A DNA stretch of 64,000 bases from Bradyrhizobium ontarionense (GCF_021088345.1 NZ_CP088156.1:682001-746000); one strand, 5' to 3'. Shown: positions 47,812 through 57,282, numbered from the stretch's first letter. Made by a program: numbers and translations. The notes: generated by a model from the letters alone, not told the origin.

Positions 47812-48386
47812 GGGATTTTCGAGCGGCCGATCGGCTGTCCGCGGGCTTTCCAGGCAAGTGACGCTTGGCGGGGTCGTGGCAGCCGATCAGTCGAACCAGA
47901 CCCTGTTGCGTCGAGCGGGCACAGTTCTCGGCGCGCTGCTGCGCCATCGGCGTGGCAAGCGGGGTTGTTGGACGCTGTGCCTTCGAATGGGGGGCGTGCG
48001 TGCGCTTCTTGTCCATGGCGAGCCGAGGGAGCAACGATATCTTCAACGCACAGCGCGCTGCCTGCGAGGAGCTTGGAGACGGTTCTCCCGACGCCAGCAT
48101 TGCAACATGGAAACCTTAAGAAGCCATCCCATCGGCCGAATCGACCGCTGCGTCCGACCCTGCAATCGGCCGCCGCCGAGGCTCATCCGATGGTAATATT
48201 CGGCCAGGAAATACCCGCAATGATTGTGTTTTGTGTTGTGGGGCGGTCCGCACGAAACAAAGCAGCCGGCGACGAAACCATTTCCTGCTTGTGGCGCAGA
48301 CGGGATGAAACGTGAAATGGCTATGAAACAGAAGCGGGCTGCGGCGCGACCCGATTTTGAGCCTCCGACCGGCCGCTGCGGAAGAC
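47812..48386. other. creA downstream gap
   Basis: 575 nt with no supported gene. Open frames on both strands lack ribosome binding sites and have biased composition. No terminator with a T run is visible after creA; GCGGCCGATCGGCTGTCCGC at 47823-47842 can form only a weak hairpin. Confidence 0.4.
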
Positions 48387-48776
48387 ATGACGAGAATCCG
48401 AGACATGCGGTCCACAATGCTTCTTCAACTCGGTACGGCGGCGCTGGCTGTCATTTGCTGTCTTTCGTCATCCGCGGATGCGCGGCCAACTGTCAGACTG
48501 CCTGATCCGCGCGGCGAGTTCGTCCGTCAATGTACGCCGCACATGCTCGGACGATGGGCGCATCCCGAAGCTGTCTGCTCCTGCTTGCACGACCATGCGG
48601 CCGCGGTGGTAGAGGATGCCGATCTGCGCGAGGCGCTGTTGCGCGGGATCAGCGAGACCGGTGTGCCCACAATCGAGACCAATTGGGTGCCGGCGACGAA
48701 ACAGGCCGAGATCGGCCCGACCTTCACCAAGATCGCGAAGCCGGCTCTGCAGTGCATGTTCGATCCCGCCCAGTGA
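48387..48776 (+). CDS. Secreted Cys-containing protein, unknown function
   Basis: 129 aa from the ATG at 48387; the ATG at 48405 is an alternative and gives a cleaner signal peptide (MRSTMLLQLGTAALAVICCL, cleaved after ADA). The mature part has four Cys (FVRQCTPHMLG, EAVCSCLHDHAAAVVEDAD, LQCMFDPAQ) and a helical TTKQ-like TKQAEIGPTFTKIAKPAL. I do not recognise a family. Confidence 0.7.
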   Translation: MTRIRDMRSTMLLQLGTAALAVICCLSSSADARPTVRLPDPRGEFVRQCTPHMLGRWAHPEAVCSCLHDHAAAVVEDADLREALLRGISETGVPTIETNWVPATKQAEIGPTFTKIAKPALQCMFDPAQ

Positions 48777-48841
48777 TGCCGTGAACGACGAGCATCGTCG
48801 GACTGGATTTGCCGATGACCTTCGTGCAGCCATGATCGGCG

Positions 48842-49633
48842 TCACTCCAGACCATATTGCGACATCAACGATTGCACCTCCGGCCGGCGCATGATCTGGG
48901 ATATCCGGGTGCCGATCGCGACCTCGTCGCTGCGGGCGGACGATCTTGCAGCAGATCTGCGGGCAGGGCGCGTCGGCATCGCGGGACTGGCAGTCGATGG
49001 TTGGCGCTGGGCTTGCGCAGCCTTTTCGGACGAGGACACGTTCGCCGCCGGCGGCAGCCGTGTCGGCTCCGTCGCGGCCGTAGCCGGCATTGAGGGCTGT
49101 GCCGGCGTTACGGCGGGGGCTACGACCGGAGCCACGCTAGGAGCGGCGATTGCCGTCACGGGTGGCGTGGCCGGTGCCGAGGCGTGAGTTTCGGTGGTGC
49201 TGCTGGTTGCCGGCAGCATGGCGACCGTGGCGCTCGAAGCCTTGACCGCGTCAGCAGCCGGCGCAACTGGCCCGCCAACATCGACGCGGCCCCGCGCGGG
49301 AATTGTCTCCGCAGGAGCGACCGGGGCAGCCAATGTCTGGGACGTTGCCATCGGGGGTGAGATTGGCGCCGGCGGCTCGATGATCGGAAGCGGGGCGGCT
49401 GCGAAGGCGACGTCCGGTGGCGTCACAACAGGCCCGCTCATGATCTTTTCGCTCTTGTCCAGCTCCGGTGCGGTCTTCTTGAAGTCCCCGGGAACGTTGA
49501 GGGCCTGCGTCTGGGCGTGGGCGAGCATCTGCCGCGCCGTCGTCGGCGGCTCTGCGAACGCCGACATCGGCAGCAGGACGGCGGTCGCGAGCGCCAACTG
49601 CAGTGTGGTCGAGCGCGATGCGAACTTCATCAT
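48842..49633 (-). CDS. Secreted Ala/Pro-rich protein downstream of the type I secretion ABC gene
   Basis: 263 aa. GGAG lies 6 nt upstream. Signal peptide (residues 1-28, ending AFAE), then about 190 residues rich in Ala, Pro and Thr, an Arg/Ala/Ser region, and a conserved-looking end (VAIGTRISQIMRRPEVQSL, MSQYGLE). The Sec signal argues against it being the type I secretion substrate. It follows the ABC gene by 48 nt, so the two are probably cotranscribed. Confidence 0.75.
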   Translation of the reverse strand: MMKFASRSTTLQLALATAVLLPMSAFAEPPTTARQMLAHAQTQALNVPGDFKKTAPELDKSEKIMSGPVVTPPDVAFAAAPLPIIEPPAPISPPMATSQTLAAPVAPAETIPARGRVDVGGPVAPAADAVKASSATVAMLPATSSTTETHASAPATPPVTAIAAPSVAPVVAPAVTPAQPSMPATAATEPTRLPPAANVSSSEKAAQAQRQPSTASPAMPTRPARRSAARSSARSDEVAIGTRISQIMRRPEVQSLMSQYGLE

Positions 49634-49681
49634 GGCAGGCTCCTTAATATGGCTGCAGTGCGATCTGCACTGGGTTTTGGC

Positions 49682-51406
49682 TTAGGCTGCGGCGCTGGCC
49701 GCAGCCCGGTCGTGAGCGATGACGACGCGCTGGCCGCGCATCTTGGCGATCACCTCGTCGCGCGGGCCGAATGCCAGCGTCTTGCCGAAGGCCATCACCA
49801 TGATGCGGTCAACATGCGCCAGAAGCTGCGGACGGTGCGTGACGACGATCACGGTTCGGCGGGCGGCCTTCGCCTGGGCCATGGCCTGCGCCAGCGCCCG
49901 CTCGCCGTCCTCGTCGAGATTGGAATTCGGCTCGTCGAGGATCAGGAGACGCGGATCGCCGTAGAGCGCGCGGGCCAGGCCGACGCGCTGGCGCATGCCG
50001 CCGGACAGCGCCACGCCGCCTTCGCCGATCGGCGTGTCGTAGCCGTTCGGCAGGCGCAGGATCACCTCGTGCGCGCCGGCGGCCTTGGCTGCGGCGACGA
50101 CAGCCGCTTCGTCGACCTTGGCGAGGCGTGCGATGTTGTCGGCGACCGTGCCCGAGAACAGCTCGATGTCCTGCGGCAGATAGCCGATATGCTTGCCGAG
50201 CCGGTTCTGATCCCACTGGCTGTAGGCGGCGCCATCGATCCGGATCACGCCTTCGCGCAACGGCCAGACGCCGGCCATCGCGCGCGCCATGCTCGACTTG
50301 CCGCTGGCGGAGGCGCCGACGATCGCAAGGCTCTCGCCGGCCCTGAGCGAAAAGCTGACGCCCTTGACCGAAGGGCGGCCGGCCGCGGGCGGCCACACCA
50401 CGGCATTCTCGACGTCGATGTCGCCACGCGGCGTGGGCAGCGCCGTCGGGGCCGCCGTCACCGGCAGCGCCCGGAACAGCTCTTCCAACCGGCGATAGGC
50501 GGAGCGCAACGCGATGATGCGCTTCCACTGGCCGACCACCTGCTCGACCGGCGCCAAAGCGCGCCCCATGATGATCGACGTCGCCATCATCGCGCCGGGC
50601 GAGATCTGCTGCTCGATCGCGAGCCAGGCGCCGATGCACAACAGCGAGGTCTGCACCGCCATCCGCGCGAATTTCGTCACCGAATGCATCGCGGCGCCGC
50701 GCTCGACCAGCGTGCTGTGGGCATCGACCATCGCCGACTGCCGGCAGCTCCAGCGGTCCATCACGATGTCGCCCATGCCGAGGCCGCGCACGACCTCGCC
50801 GTTTCGGAGCGCAGCCGCAACGAACCGCGAAGCTTCGTTGGCCAGCGCATTGGTGCGCTCGACACTGTCGCGCGTGAAAAATTCCGTGAACAGCGCCAGC
50901 GAGAACAGCACGATCGCGCCGAGCAGCGACAGGATGCCGAGATAGGCGTGCTGCAGGAAGCACAGCGCGACGAACACCGGCGTCCACGGCAGATCGCAGG
51001 CAATCGCGGCCGTGCCGCTGGAGATGCAGTCGCGGATGGTCTCGGCGTCGCGGATGACCTGTTGTCCGAAGCGATGCCGCGGCGACAGCTCGGCCTTCAT
51101 CATCGTTTCGAACAGGGGGTGGCGCAGCGTGCCTTCGAACTGGACGCCGGCCCGCGCCAGCACGCCGGAGCGGGCGAATTCGAGCACGCCGTACAGCACC
51201 AGGAAAACGCCGACGATCAGGGTGAGCATGACCAGCGTGCCGAGACTGCGGCTGGTGAGAACCCGGTCGTAGACCTGCATGGAATAGAGCGGCGAGGCCA
51301 GCATGCTCGCATTGATGAAGAGGCTGAGCACGAAGGTCGCGGTGAGCGCGGGAAAGCAGGCGCGGAGCGCGGTTCCGAGCGGGCTTCGGGCGATGGTGGT
51401 CGTCAT
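49682..51406 (-). CDS. Type I secretion system ABC permease/ATPase (PrtD/LapB type)
   Basis: 574 aa from the ATG at 51406. The N-terminal membrane domain (six helices, residues 1-300) is of the PrtD kind, and no C39 peptidase-like domain is present. The ATPase half has the Walker A GASASGKSS, the signature LSGGMRQRVGLARAL, the Walker B LLILDEPNSNLD and the switch histidine VVTHRPQ. With an HlyD-type adaptor it would export proteins in one step. The HlyD gene is 1.9 kb away beyond an oppositely oriented gene; no TolC or RTX substrate gene is in the window. Confidence 0.92.
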   Translation of the reverse strand: MTTTIARSPLGTALRACFPALTATFVLSLFINASMLASPLYSMQVYDRVLTSRSLGTLVMLTLIVGVFLVLYGVLEFARSGVLARAGVQFEGTLRHPLFETMMKAELSPRHRFGQQVIRDAETIRDCISSGTAAIACDLPWTPVFVALCFLQHAYLGILSLLGAIVLFSLALFTEFFTRDSVERTNALANEASRFVAAALRNGEVVRGLGMGDIVMDRWSCRQSAMVDAHSTLVERGAAMHSVTKFARMAVQTSLLCIGAWLAIEQQISPGAMMATSIIMGRALAPVEQVVGQWKRIIALRSAYRRLEELFRALPVTAAPTALPTPRGDIDVENAVVWPPAAGRPSVKGVSFSLRAGESLAIVGASASGKSSMARAMAGVWPLREGVIRIDGAAYSQWDQNRLGKHIGYLPQDIELFSGTVADNIARLAKVDEAAVVAAAKAAGAHEVILRLPNGYDTPIGEGGVALSGGMRQRVGLARALYGDPRLLILDEPNSNLDEDGERALAQAMAQAKAARRTVIVVTHRPQLLAHVDRIMVMAFGKTLAFGPRDEVIAKMRGQRVVIAHDRAAASAAA

Positions 51407-51581
51407 GGCAGATCCCTTTGCAAAGCGCTCAGGGATGTTCTTCCAGCTCCGCATCCGCGACCGTGATTGACCTCACATAGCGCGGAGGCGCTTTACCGCG
51501 CTTGAGTTGGCCAGTCTCAGCCGCTACCGCATGAAGGCCCGTGCTCCGATTTCGAAGTCTGCCTTCCTCGCCAGTGACGAC

Positions 51582-53270
51582 ATGCGCGCAATAACGACCC
51601 AGAACCTCCGCCTCGTGTCCGGGCTGATCCTGCTCGCATTCGCTGCGACTCATTTCCTCAACCACGCGGTGGGTCTGTTCAGTCTCGAAGCGATGGACGA
51701 GGTGCAGGAGTGGCGGCTCGCCGTCACGCGGTCGTGGCCAGGCATGATCGTGCTGGCCACGGCGTTGCTGGCGCATGCCATGCTGGCGGCCACGAGAACG
51801 CTGCAACGTGCCAGCTGGCGGCTGCCGTTGTGGGAGTTGATCCAGCTCGCCACGGGATTTGCGATCCCGCTGCTGTTGCTGCCGCACATCGTCGAGACTC
51901 ATGTTGCTCATGCGCTGTTCGGTGTCCAGGACAGCTACCTCTATGCGCTGGCGCGCCTGTGGCCCAGCGCGGCCTGGATCCAGACGCTTCTGCTGCTGCT
52001 CGTCTGGATCCACGGCTGTCTCGGCCTGCATCACTGGCTGAAATTCCGCGGCTGGTATCGCGTCGCGCAGCCGCTTCTGGTGGTGCTCGCCGTCGCCGTG
52101 CCGATGGCGGCGCTGATGGGCTTCGTGGTGTCCGGGCGGGCTGTTGCCGCGTTGCTGACCGACCCCGGCATGACCGACCGGATGCGTGCGGTCACGCATT
52201 GGCCGAGCGCGGTCGACGAAGCCTGGCTTGGTCTTCTTCAGATGTCGGCGCGCATCGCCGTCGCCGCGCTGCTCGCGGTGGTCGCAACCATCATCGTGTT
52301 CCGCTATATCGCGATGCTCGCGGCACCAAAGATCGCCATTGCCTTCGCCGATGGCGAAACGGTGCAGGCCGCGATTGGTCCGACGCTGCTCGAGATCATC
52401 AGCAGCAACAATCTGTCTCACCAGTCCGAATGCGGCGGTCGCGCCCGTTGTGGTCTCTGCCGCGTCCGCATCGACCAAGGCGCCGACACGCTGCCGCCGC
52501 TCGCCCCTGAGGAGCGCGCCACGTTGGCGCGCTTGGGCGCATCGGACCATGTGCGGCTGGCTTGTCAGATCCGTCCCACCGCGCCCATGACCGTGACGCG
52601 TCTGGTCGGCGGCGACGAAGGAGCGAGGGAGCCCGTTGCGCATGTCGACGCGCAAGGCGCGCGCCGCGCCGTGTGTCTCGTCCATGTCAGCATCCGCACC
52701 TTCGCGACGCTGTCGCGTGACCGGCTGCCCTACGATCTCGTGTTCATGATGAACGAGATCTTCGGTGCCGTTGGCCAGGCCGTCGAAGGCCATGCCGGAC
52801 GCATCGATCGCTTCCTCGGCGACGGCGTGCTTGCCGTGTTCGGCGAGCAGCATGGGCCCGACCAGGGATGCCGCGATGCGCTGCAGGCCATCCGCGCAAT
52901 GGACGTCGCCATGGACCGCGTCAACGAGAAGATCGCGGCCGAGATCGGCCAGCCGGTCGAGCTTGCCATCGGGGCCTGGACAGGAGAGGTCGTCGTCGGG
53001 CGCCTGGAATTGGGACGGATGGCGCAGCTCGCGGTGCTCGGGCCTGGACTCGAGCTGCCGGCGCGGCTGGCTGAACTGGCCAATGTCAGAGGGTGGCAAC
53101 TCGCGCTGTCCGGGGACGTCGCGATACATGCCGGCCTACAGGACATCGCCGGAGCACAGCGCGAGAGTCTTGCCGGCGCGGAGCAGGGCCGGGACATCGA
53201 CGTGATCGGCCTGCCGCGCGCCCGCGATTTCTCGCTCGACGCGGGCGCGGGACCTGCGGCGGCAACCTGA
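51582..53270 (+). CDS. CyaC-like diheme/ferredoxin membrane protein with a degenerate cyclase domain
   Basis: 562 aa from the ATG at 51582 (ATG at 51531 and TTG at 51507 are alternatives; no strong ribosome binding site). Residues 8-245 form a six-helix domain with His24, His28, His65, His102, His107, His110, His144, His150 and His151, as in diheme-b quinone oxidoreductase anchors. Residues 250-340 are a 2Fe-2S ferredoxin with Cys284, 290, 293 and 328. Residues 360-530 align with class III cyclases, but the first metal Asp is Ser370, the substrate Lys is Arg410, the Thr/Asp specificity position is Ala484 and the transition-state Asn is Glu491; Asp414 and Arg495 remain. The architecture is that of S. 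meliloti CyaC. Loss of cyclase activity is inferred. Confidence 0.88.
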   Translation: MRAITTQNLRLVSGLILLAFAATHFLNHAVGLFSLEAMDEVQEWRLAVTRSWPGMIVLATALLAHAMLAATRTLQRASWRLPLWELIQLATGFAIPLLLLPHIVETHVAHALFGVQDSYLYALARLWPSAAWIQTLLLLLVWIHGCLGLHHWLKFRGWYRVAQPLLVVLAVAVPMAALMGFVVSGRAVAALLTDPGMTDRMRAVTHWPSAVDEAWLGLLQMSARIAVAALLAVVATIIVFRYIAMLAAPKIAIAFADGETVQAAIGPTLLEIISSNNLSHQSECGGRARCGLCRVRIDQGADTLPPLAPEERATLARLGASDHVRLACQIRPTAPMTVTRLVGGDEGAREPVAHVDAQGARRAVCLVHVSIRTFATLSRDRLPYDLVFMMNEIFGAVGQAVEGHAGRIDRFLGDGVLAVFGEQHGPDQGCRDALQAIRAMDVAMDRVNEKIAAEIGQPVELAIGAWTGEVVVGRLELGRMAQLAVLGPGLELPARLAELANVRGWQLALSGDVAIHAGLQDIAGAQRESLAGAEQGRDIDVIGLPRARDFSLDAGAGPAAAT

Positions 53271-53281
53271 GCGCTGCCAGC

Positions 53282-54625
53282 TCATTTCTCCCGGAACGTC
53301 TTCGCGAGCATATTGAGCAAGGGGCCGACGAGATATTCGAGCACGGTGCGCTCGCCGGTCGAAATCAGCACGTCGGCCTGCATGCCCGGAATGATCTTTT
53401 CGACGATTTCGTGCGGCAGGGTCGAATAGTCGATCACGACCCGCGCCGAGTAATAGCTCTGCTTGGTCGCCTCGTCGGTCACCGCGTCAGCCGAAACGCT
53501 CTGGACCTTGCCGAAAATGGTCGGCGTCGTGCGCGAGGAGAAATTGGAAAAGCGCACTTCGGCCTTCTGTCCGACGGCGACGCTCTCGATGTCGCGCGGC
53601 GAGACGTGCGCCATCACGTCGACGCCTTCGCCGATCGGTACGATCTCAGCCAGCGTGTCGCCCGGCTTCACGACGGCGCCCACAGTGTGGACCTTCATGT
53701 TCATGACGATGCCGTCGCGCTCGGCGCGAATGTCGATGCGGCGCAGCACGTCCTCGGCGATGACGAGCTTCTCGCGCAGGTCCGACAGTTTGGCACGGGT
53801 GCCGTCGAGCTGCTGGCCAACCTCGGCCTGGTACTTCTGCAGCGCCTGGTCGATCTGCAAACGTGACTGTGAGGCGGTCTGGCTCAGACGCGCCACGTCG
53901 GCCTGCGCCTGGCCGAGATCGCCTTCGACGCGGGCGCGCTCGCGTTCGAGCTCGAGGAACTTGTTGCGCGGATAGTAGCCTGCCGCGACGGCCGGGCGCA
54001 CGTTGTTCATCTGCGTCTCGAAGCTCGCGCGCTGTGCAACCAGAGCGGCGCGCTGCCGGTCGCGCCCGGCGAGCTCCTGCTGCTGCTGAGCGATCTGCGA
54101 GTTGAGGATGTTGACCTGGCTGATCAGGCCATTGCGGCGTTCGATGAACAGCCGCTGCTGATCGGCGATGGCAAGGGCGGCCTCCGGCACACTCTGCCGG
54201 TTGAGCAGGCTGTCGGGAAAACTGATCATGCGGGCATTGCCACGCTCCGCCAAAAGGCGGGCTTCCTCGGCGAGCGCGGCATCCATCTGCTTGCGCAGGA
54301 GATCCGTATTGGCCTGGGCCTCGGTCGGCTGCAGCCGGAACAGCAGATCGCCACGGTGCACCTCGTGGGTTTCCTTGGCCAGGATATCCCTGACGATTCC
54401 GCCTTCGCGATGCTGAACCACCTTGTGGTCGCCGGAGACGGAAACCGTTCCCGGTGCGATGGCCGCGCGGTCCAGCGGCGCATAGCCGGCCCACACGCCG
54501 AACCCGCCGAACACGAGGGCAATCGAGACATAGCCGAGCAGGGCGTAGCGGCTGAAATCGGCTTTGATCGGCGGCGTCCGGCCTGGAGGCTCGAAGCTGT
54601 GATCATGCACCAGTGACATCGACAT
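53282..54625 (-). CDS. HlyD family type I secretion adaptor
   Basis: 447 aa from the ATG at 54625 (GGGG 6 nt upstream; the ATGs at 54631 and 54619 are in frame). One N-terminal membrane helix (residues 25-45), then a lipoyl half (GTVSVSGDHKVVQHREGGIV), a long coiled coil of about 170 residues, and a second lipoyl and beta-barrel part (RRIDIRAERDGIVMNMKVHTVGAVVKPGDTLAEIVP, then VGQKAEVRFSNF). This is the adaptor between the ABC protein and the outer membrane channel. It is convergent with the CyaC-like gene (11-nt gap). Confidence 0.93.
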   Translation of the reverse strand: MSMSLVHDHSFEPPGRTPPIKADFSRYALLGYVSIALVFGGFGVWAGYAPLDRAAIAPGTVSVSGDHKVVQHREGGIVRDILAKETHEVHRGDLLFRLQPTEAQANTDLLRKQMDAALAEEARLLAERGNARMISFPDSLLNRQSVPEAALAIADQQRLFIERRNGLISQVNILNSQIAQQQQELAGRDRQRAALVAQRASFETQMNNVRPAVAAGYYPRNKFLELERERARVEGDLGQAQADVARLSQTASQSRLQIDQALQKYQAEVGQQLDGTRAKLSDLREKLVIAEDVLRRIDIRAERDGIVMNMKVHTVGAVVKPGDTLAEIVPIGEGVDVMAHVSPRDIESVAVGQKAEVRFSNFSSRTTPTIFGKVQSVSADAVTDEATKQSYYSARVVIDYSTLPHEIVEKIIPGMQADVLISTGERTVLEYLVGPLLNMLAKTFREK

Positions 54626-54739
54626 TTGCATCCCCCGTGGTTGTCCACCGGGCGGGAGCATCTGCGATCGGCTGTCTCGGCACTGTGCGGGAAGTCACAT
54701 CACAACGGCAGGCCGCGCCAGGGCCGCCGGATCGTCTTG

Positions 54740-55006
54740 CTATTTCTTCTTCGGCCCGAAGCGCGGGACACATTTCACGGTGCGGACGATGCCGGTCTCG
54801 GCCATCTTGGAGCCGGAGACCTCCTTGACCTGGCCGGCGCCACAGGTGCCGTCATCGACCAGCACGCGCTGCCCAAGCCTGAGATCAACGATGTCCTCCT
54901 CACGCCCGACATATTGGGCCTGAGCTGCCGAGACGACCACCAGCAGCGCGGCAACGCCACCAAGACCCTTCACGATCGTACGCAGAGACAAAGCCACTGG
55001 ACGCAT
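54740..55006 (-). CDS. Small secreted protein, DUF6719-like
   Basis: 88 aa from the ATG at 55006 (GAGGG 6 nt upstream), overlapping the stop of the upstream gene in a TGATG arrangement. Signal peptide to about residue 30 (VVVSAAQAQ), then VGREEDIVDLRLGQRVLVDDGTCGAGQVKEVSG and a C-terminal VKCVPRFGPKKK. The pattern L-x-R-x-G-Q-x-V-x-V-D-D-G-T-C fits a family I recall from Bradyrhizobium as DUF6719. The function is unknown. Confidence 0.75.
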   Translation of the reverse strand: MRPVALSLRTIVKGLGGVAALLVVVSAAQAQYVGREEDIVDLRLGQRVLVDDGTCGAGQVKEVSGSKMAETGIVRTVKCVPRFGPKKK

Positions 55007-55158
55007 CACTTGCCCTCGATCTTTAGGCCGTTCGGCCCGAGATTGATCTGGACGCCGTCGGGCTGCTTCTTGGCCTGGTAGAGATTGTAGCCGAGCACGC
55101 AGACGGCTGCGGTGAGGATGCCGACCAGAAAATAGAGAATGTTGCGGTGATCCGACAT
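55006..55158 (-). CDS. 50-aa single-helix membrane protein
   Basis: It starts at 55158 and reads MSDHRNILYFLVGILTAAVC, VLGYNLYQAKKQPDGVQINL and GPNGLKIEGK. One membrane helix is followed by a short beta-like periplasmic tail. The stop overlaps the next start (TGATG), so translation is coupled with the DUF6719-like gene. Confidence 0.75.
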   Translation of the reverse strand: MSDHRNILYFLVGILTAAVCVLGYNLYQAKKQPDGVQINLGPNGLKIEGK

Positions 55159-55307
55159 GCGAAAATTCCAGACTATGTCATTGCGCTGTTCCGTATGCGC
55201 CAGTGTACGGGGAGGGCTGCGATTCTGAAAGCAGCGGCAAATGCGCTGCACCTGCGCTGCGGATTGTGGTTTGCTGGCGGCGTTTCAAAACGGGAACCTG
55301 GACAGGC

Positions 55308-56588
55308 ATGATCACCCAAGACACGACGCAACGGATCGTCGACGCCGTCGACGCCGGCTTCGAGCGCCAGCTCGCGACCACCAGCGACTTCGTCGCGATC
55401 CCCTCGACGCGCGGTGCCGAAGGGCCGTGCCAGGACATGTTCGGTGATCTGCTGCGTGCGCGCGGCTACGAGGTCGACGACTGGCACATCGATCTCGACG
55501 ATCTCAAGGAGATGCGCGGCTTTGGTCCGATCGAGCACGACTTCTCGAAGGCGCGCAGCGTGGTCGGAACCTATCGCCCGGCGACCACGGCTGGCCGGTC
55601 GCTGATCCTGCAGGGTCATTGCGACGTCGTGCCGGCCGGCCCGCTCGACATGTGGGAGACGCCACCGTTCTCGCCCGTTATCAAGGACGGCCGGATGTAT
55701 GGCCGCGGCGCCTGCGACATGAAGTCCGGCACGATCGGGGCGCTCTATGCGCTCGATGCGATCGCCGCGGCCGGCTTCAAGCCGACGGCGCGCATTCACG
55801 TCCAGTCCGTCATCGAGGAGGAAAGCACCGGGGTCGGCGCGCTCTCCACTTTGCAGCGCGGCTATCGTGCCGATGCCTGCTTCATTCCCGAGCCGACCGG
55901 CGGCAAGATGGTCCGCTCGCAGGTCGGCGTGATCTGGTTCCGGCTGAAGGTGCGCGGCTTCCCGGTGCATGTGTTCGAGGCGGGCGCCGGCGCCAATGCG
56001 ATCCAGGCGGCGTATCACCTGATCCATGCGCTGGAGAAGCTCGAAGCCGATTGGAACGACCGGGCCAAGAGCGATCGTCACTTCAAGTCGCTCGACCATC
56101 CGATCAACTTCAATCCCGGCATCATCAAGGGCGGCGACTGGGCCTCGAGCGTGCCGGCCTGGTGCGACGTCGATTGCCGGATCGCGATCCTGCCGGGCTG
56201 GTCGGTCAAGGATTGTCAGAACGAAATCCTGGCCTGCGTTGCGGCGGCTTCACGTGATCACCGCTTCCTGTCCAACAATCCGCCGGTCGTCGAATGGTCC
56301 GGCTTCCTGTCGGAAGGCTACGAGCTGACCGATTCGGCCGAGCCGGAGGCGGCATTTGGACGGGCGTTCAAGGCCGTGCATGGCAGCGAGGTCCAGGATC
56401 TCGTCTTCACCGCGCTGACCGACACCCGCTTCTACGGCCTCAACTACAACATTCCGAGTCTGTGCTTCGGCGCGAGCGGCGCGGCGATGCACGGCTTCAA
56501 TGAACATGTCGAGCTCGATTCGCTGCGCCGGGCGACCAAGACGATGGCCCTGTTCATTGCCGAGTGGTGCGGAGTCGAGAAGGCCTGA
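55308..56588 (+). CDS. M20 family deacylase (ArgE/DapE type)
   Basis: 426 aa from the ATG at 55308; the frame is open 35 codons earlier, but this is the family start. Two-metal peptidase fold: SLILQGHCDVVPAG (metal His and Asp), YGRGACDMKSG (bridging Asp), VIEEESTGVGA (general base Glu and metal Glu), ACFIPEPTGG and a C-terminal FGASGAAMHGFNEHVELDSL with the last metal His. It may deacylate N-acyl amino acids. The substrate is unknown. Confidence 0.9.
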   Translation: MITQDTTQRIVDAVDAGFERQLATTSDFVAIPSTRGAEGPCQDMFGDLLRARGYEVDDWHIDLDDLKEMRGFGPIEHDFSKARSVVGTYRPATTAGRSLILQGHCDVVPAGPLDMWETPPFSPVIKDGRMYGRGACDMKSGTIGALYALDAIAAAGFKPTARIHVQSVIEEESTGVGALSTLQRGYRADACFIPEPTGGKMVRSQVGVIWFRLKVRGFPVHVFEAGAGANAIQAAYHLIHALEKLEADWNDRAKSDRHFKSLDHPINFNPGIIKGGDWASSVPAWCDVDCRIAILPGWSVKDCQNEILACVAAASRDHRFLSNNPPVVEWSGFLSEGYELTDSAEPEAAFGRAFKAVHGSEVQDLVFTALTDTRFYGLNYNIPSLCFGASGAAMHGFNEHVELDSLRRATKTMALFIAEWCGVEKA

Positions 56589-56722
56589 GCGGCATGACGA
56601 TCGGCTTGGGGGGCGATGACCTCGCAGGTCGTTGCCTTCGGCTGGCACCTCCGTGCATCTCTTGCGCGAAGGCGGCCGACACGCGCTGAAAGGCGCAGCT
56701 GGGTCCAAGGGGAGGGAACGGC

Positions 56723-57121
56723 ATGACGCCGCTCGACAAGATCAATGCGCTGAAGATGCCGTTCGCGGAGCTGAAGGGCGTGACATTCACCGAAGCCAGC
56801 GCGGATCGCGTCGTCGCGCAGATGCTGATCAGGCCGGATCTGTGCACCCTGCATCACACGATCCACGGCGGCGCCGTCATGGCGCTGGCCGATTCGGTGG
56901 GCGCGGCGGCTACCGTCATCAACCTGCCCGAAGATGCCAAGGGCACCACGACCATCGAGAGCAAGACCAACTTCATCGGCGGCGCCAGGGAGGGCACCGT
57001 CGTGATCGCGACGGCGACGCCGGTCCATCGCGGGCGCCGCACCCAGGTGTGGCAGACCCGGATCGAGACCGAGGACGGTAAGCTGGTGGCCGTCGTGACC
57101 CAGACCCAGCTCGTGTTGTGA
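56723..57121 (+). CDS. PaaI-type hotdog thioesterase
   Basis: 132 aa. It is a hotdog-fold acyl-CoA thioesterase with TLHHTIHGGAVMALADSVGAAATVI, where the HGG and Asp/Glu catalytic region is recognisable. A strong purine-rich ribosome binding site (GGGGAGGGAACGG) lies before it. It is 134 nt after the M20 gene, so it may be separately expressed. Confidence 0.88.
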   Translation: MTPLDKINALKMPFAELKGVTFTEASADRVVAQMLIRPDLCTLHHTIHGGAVMALADSVGAAATVINLPEDAKGTTTIESKTNFIGGAREGTVVIATATPVHRGRRTQVWQTRIETEDGKLVAVVTQTQLVL

Positions 57122-57282
57122 TGATTCGTACACAAACGAATTATTAACTCACGCGGCCCGTGCATGGCCGCATGTTCTCTCCGTAGAGCCCGGGGCTTGC
57201 AATGAATGTTGCAATGCACAATATAGCTGCTGTCTAGGGAAAGACGTCTGTACGCGAGGGCTTCTGAGAGGAGTCTTTGGCA

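Noticed and set aside
48842..49633. The secreted Ala/Pro-rich protein as the type I secretion substrate
   Set aside because: It carries a Sec signal peptide and lacks RTX repeats or a C-terminal secretion signal, so it more likely acts in the periplasm.
49517..51466. Plus-strand frame of 649 aa opposite the secretion ABC gene
   Set aside because: Low-complexity, Arg/His/Gln-rich shadow of a gene with all ABC motifs.
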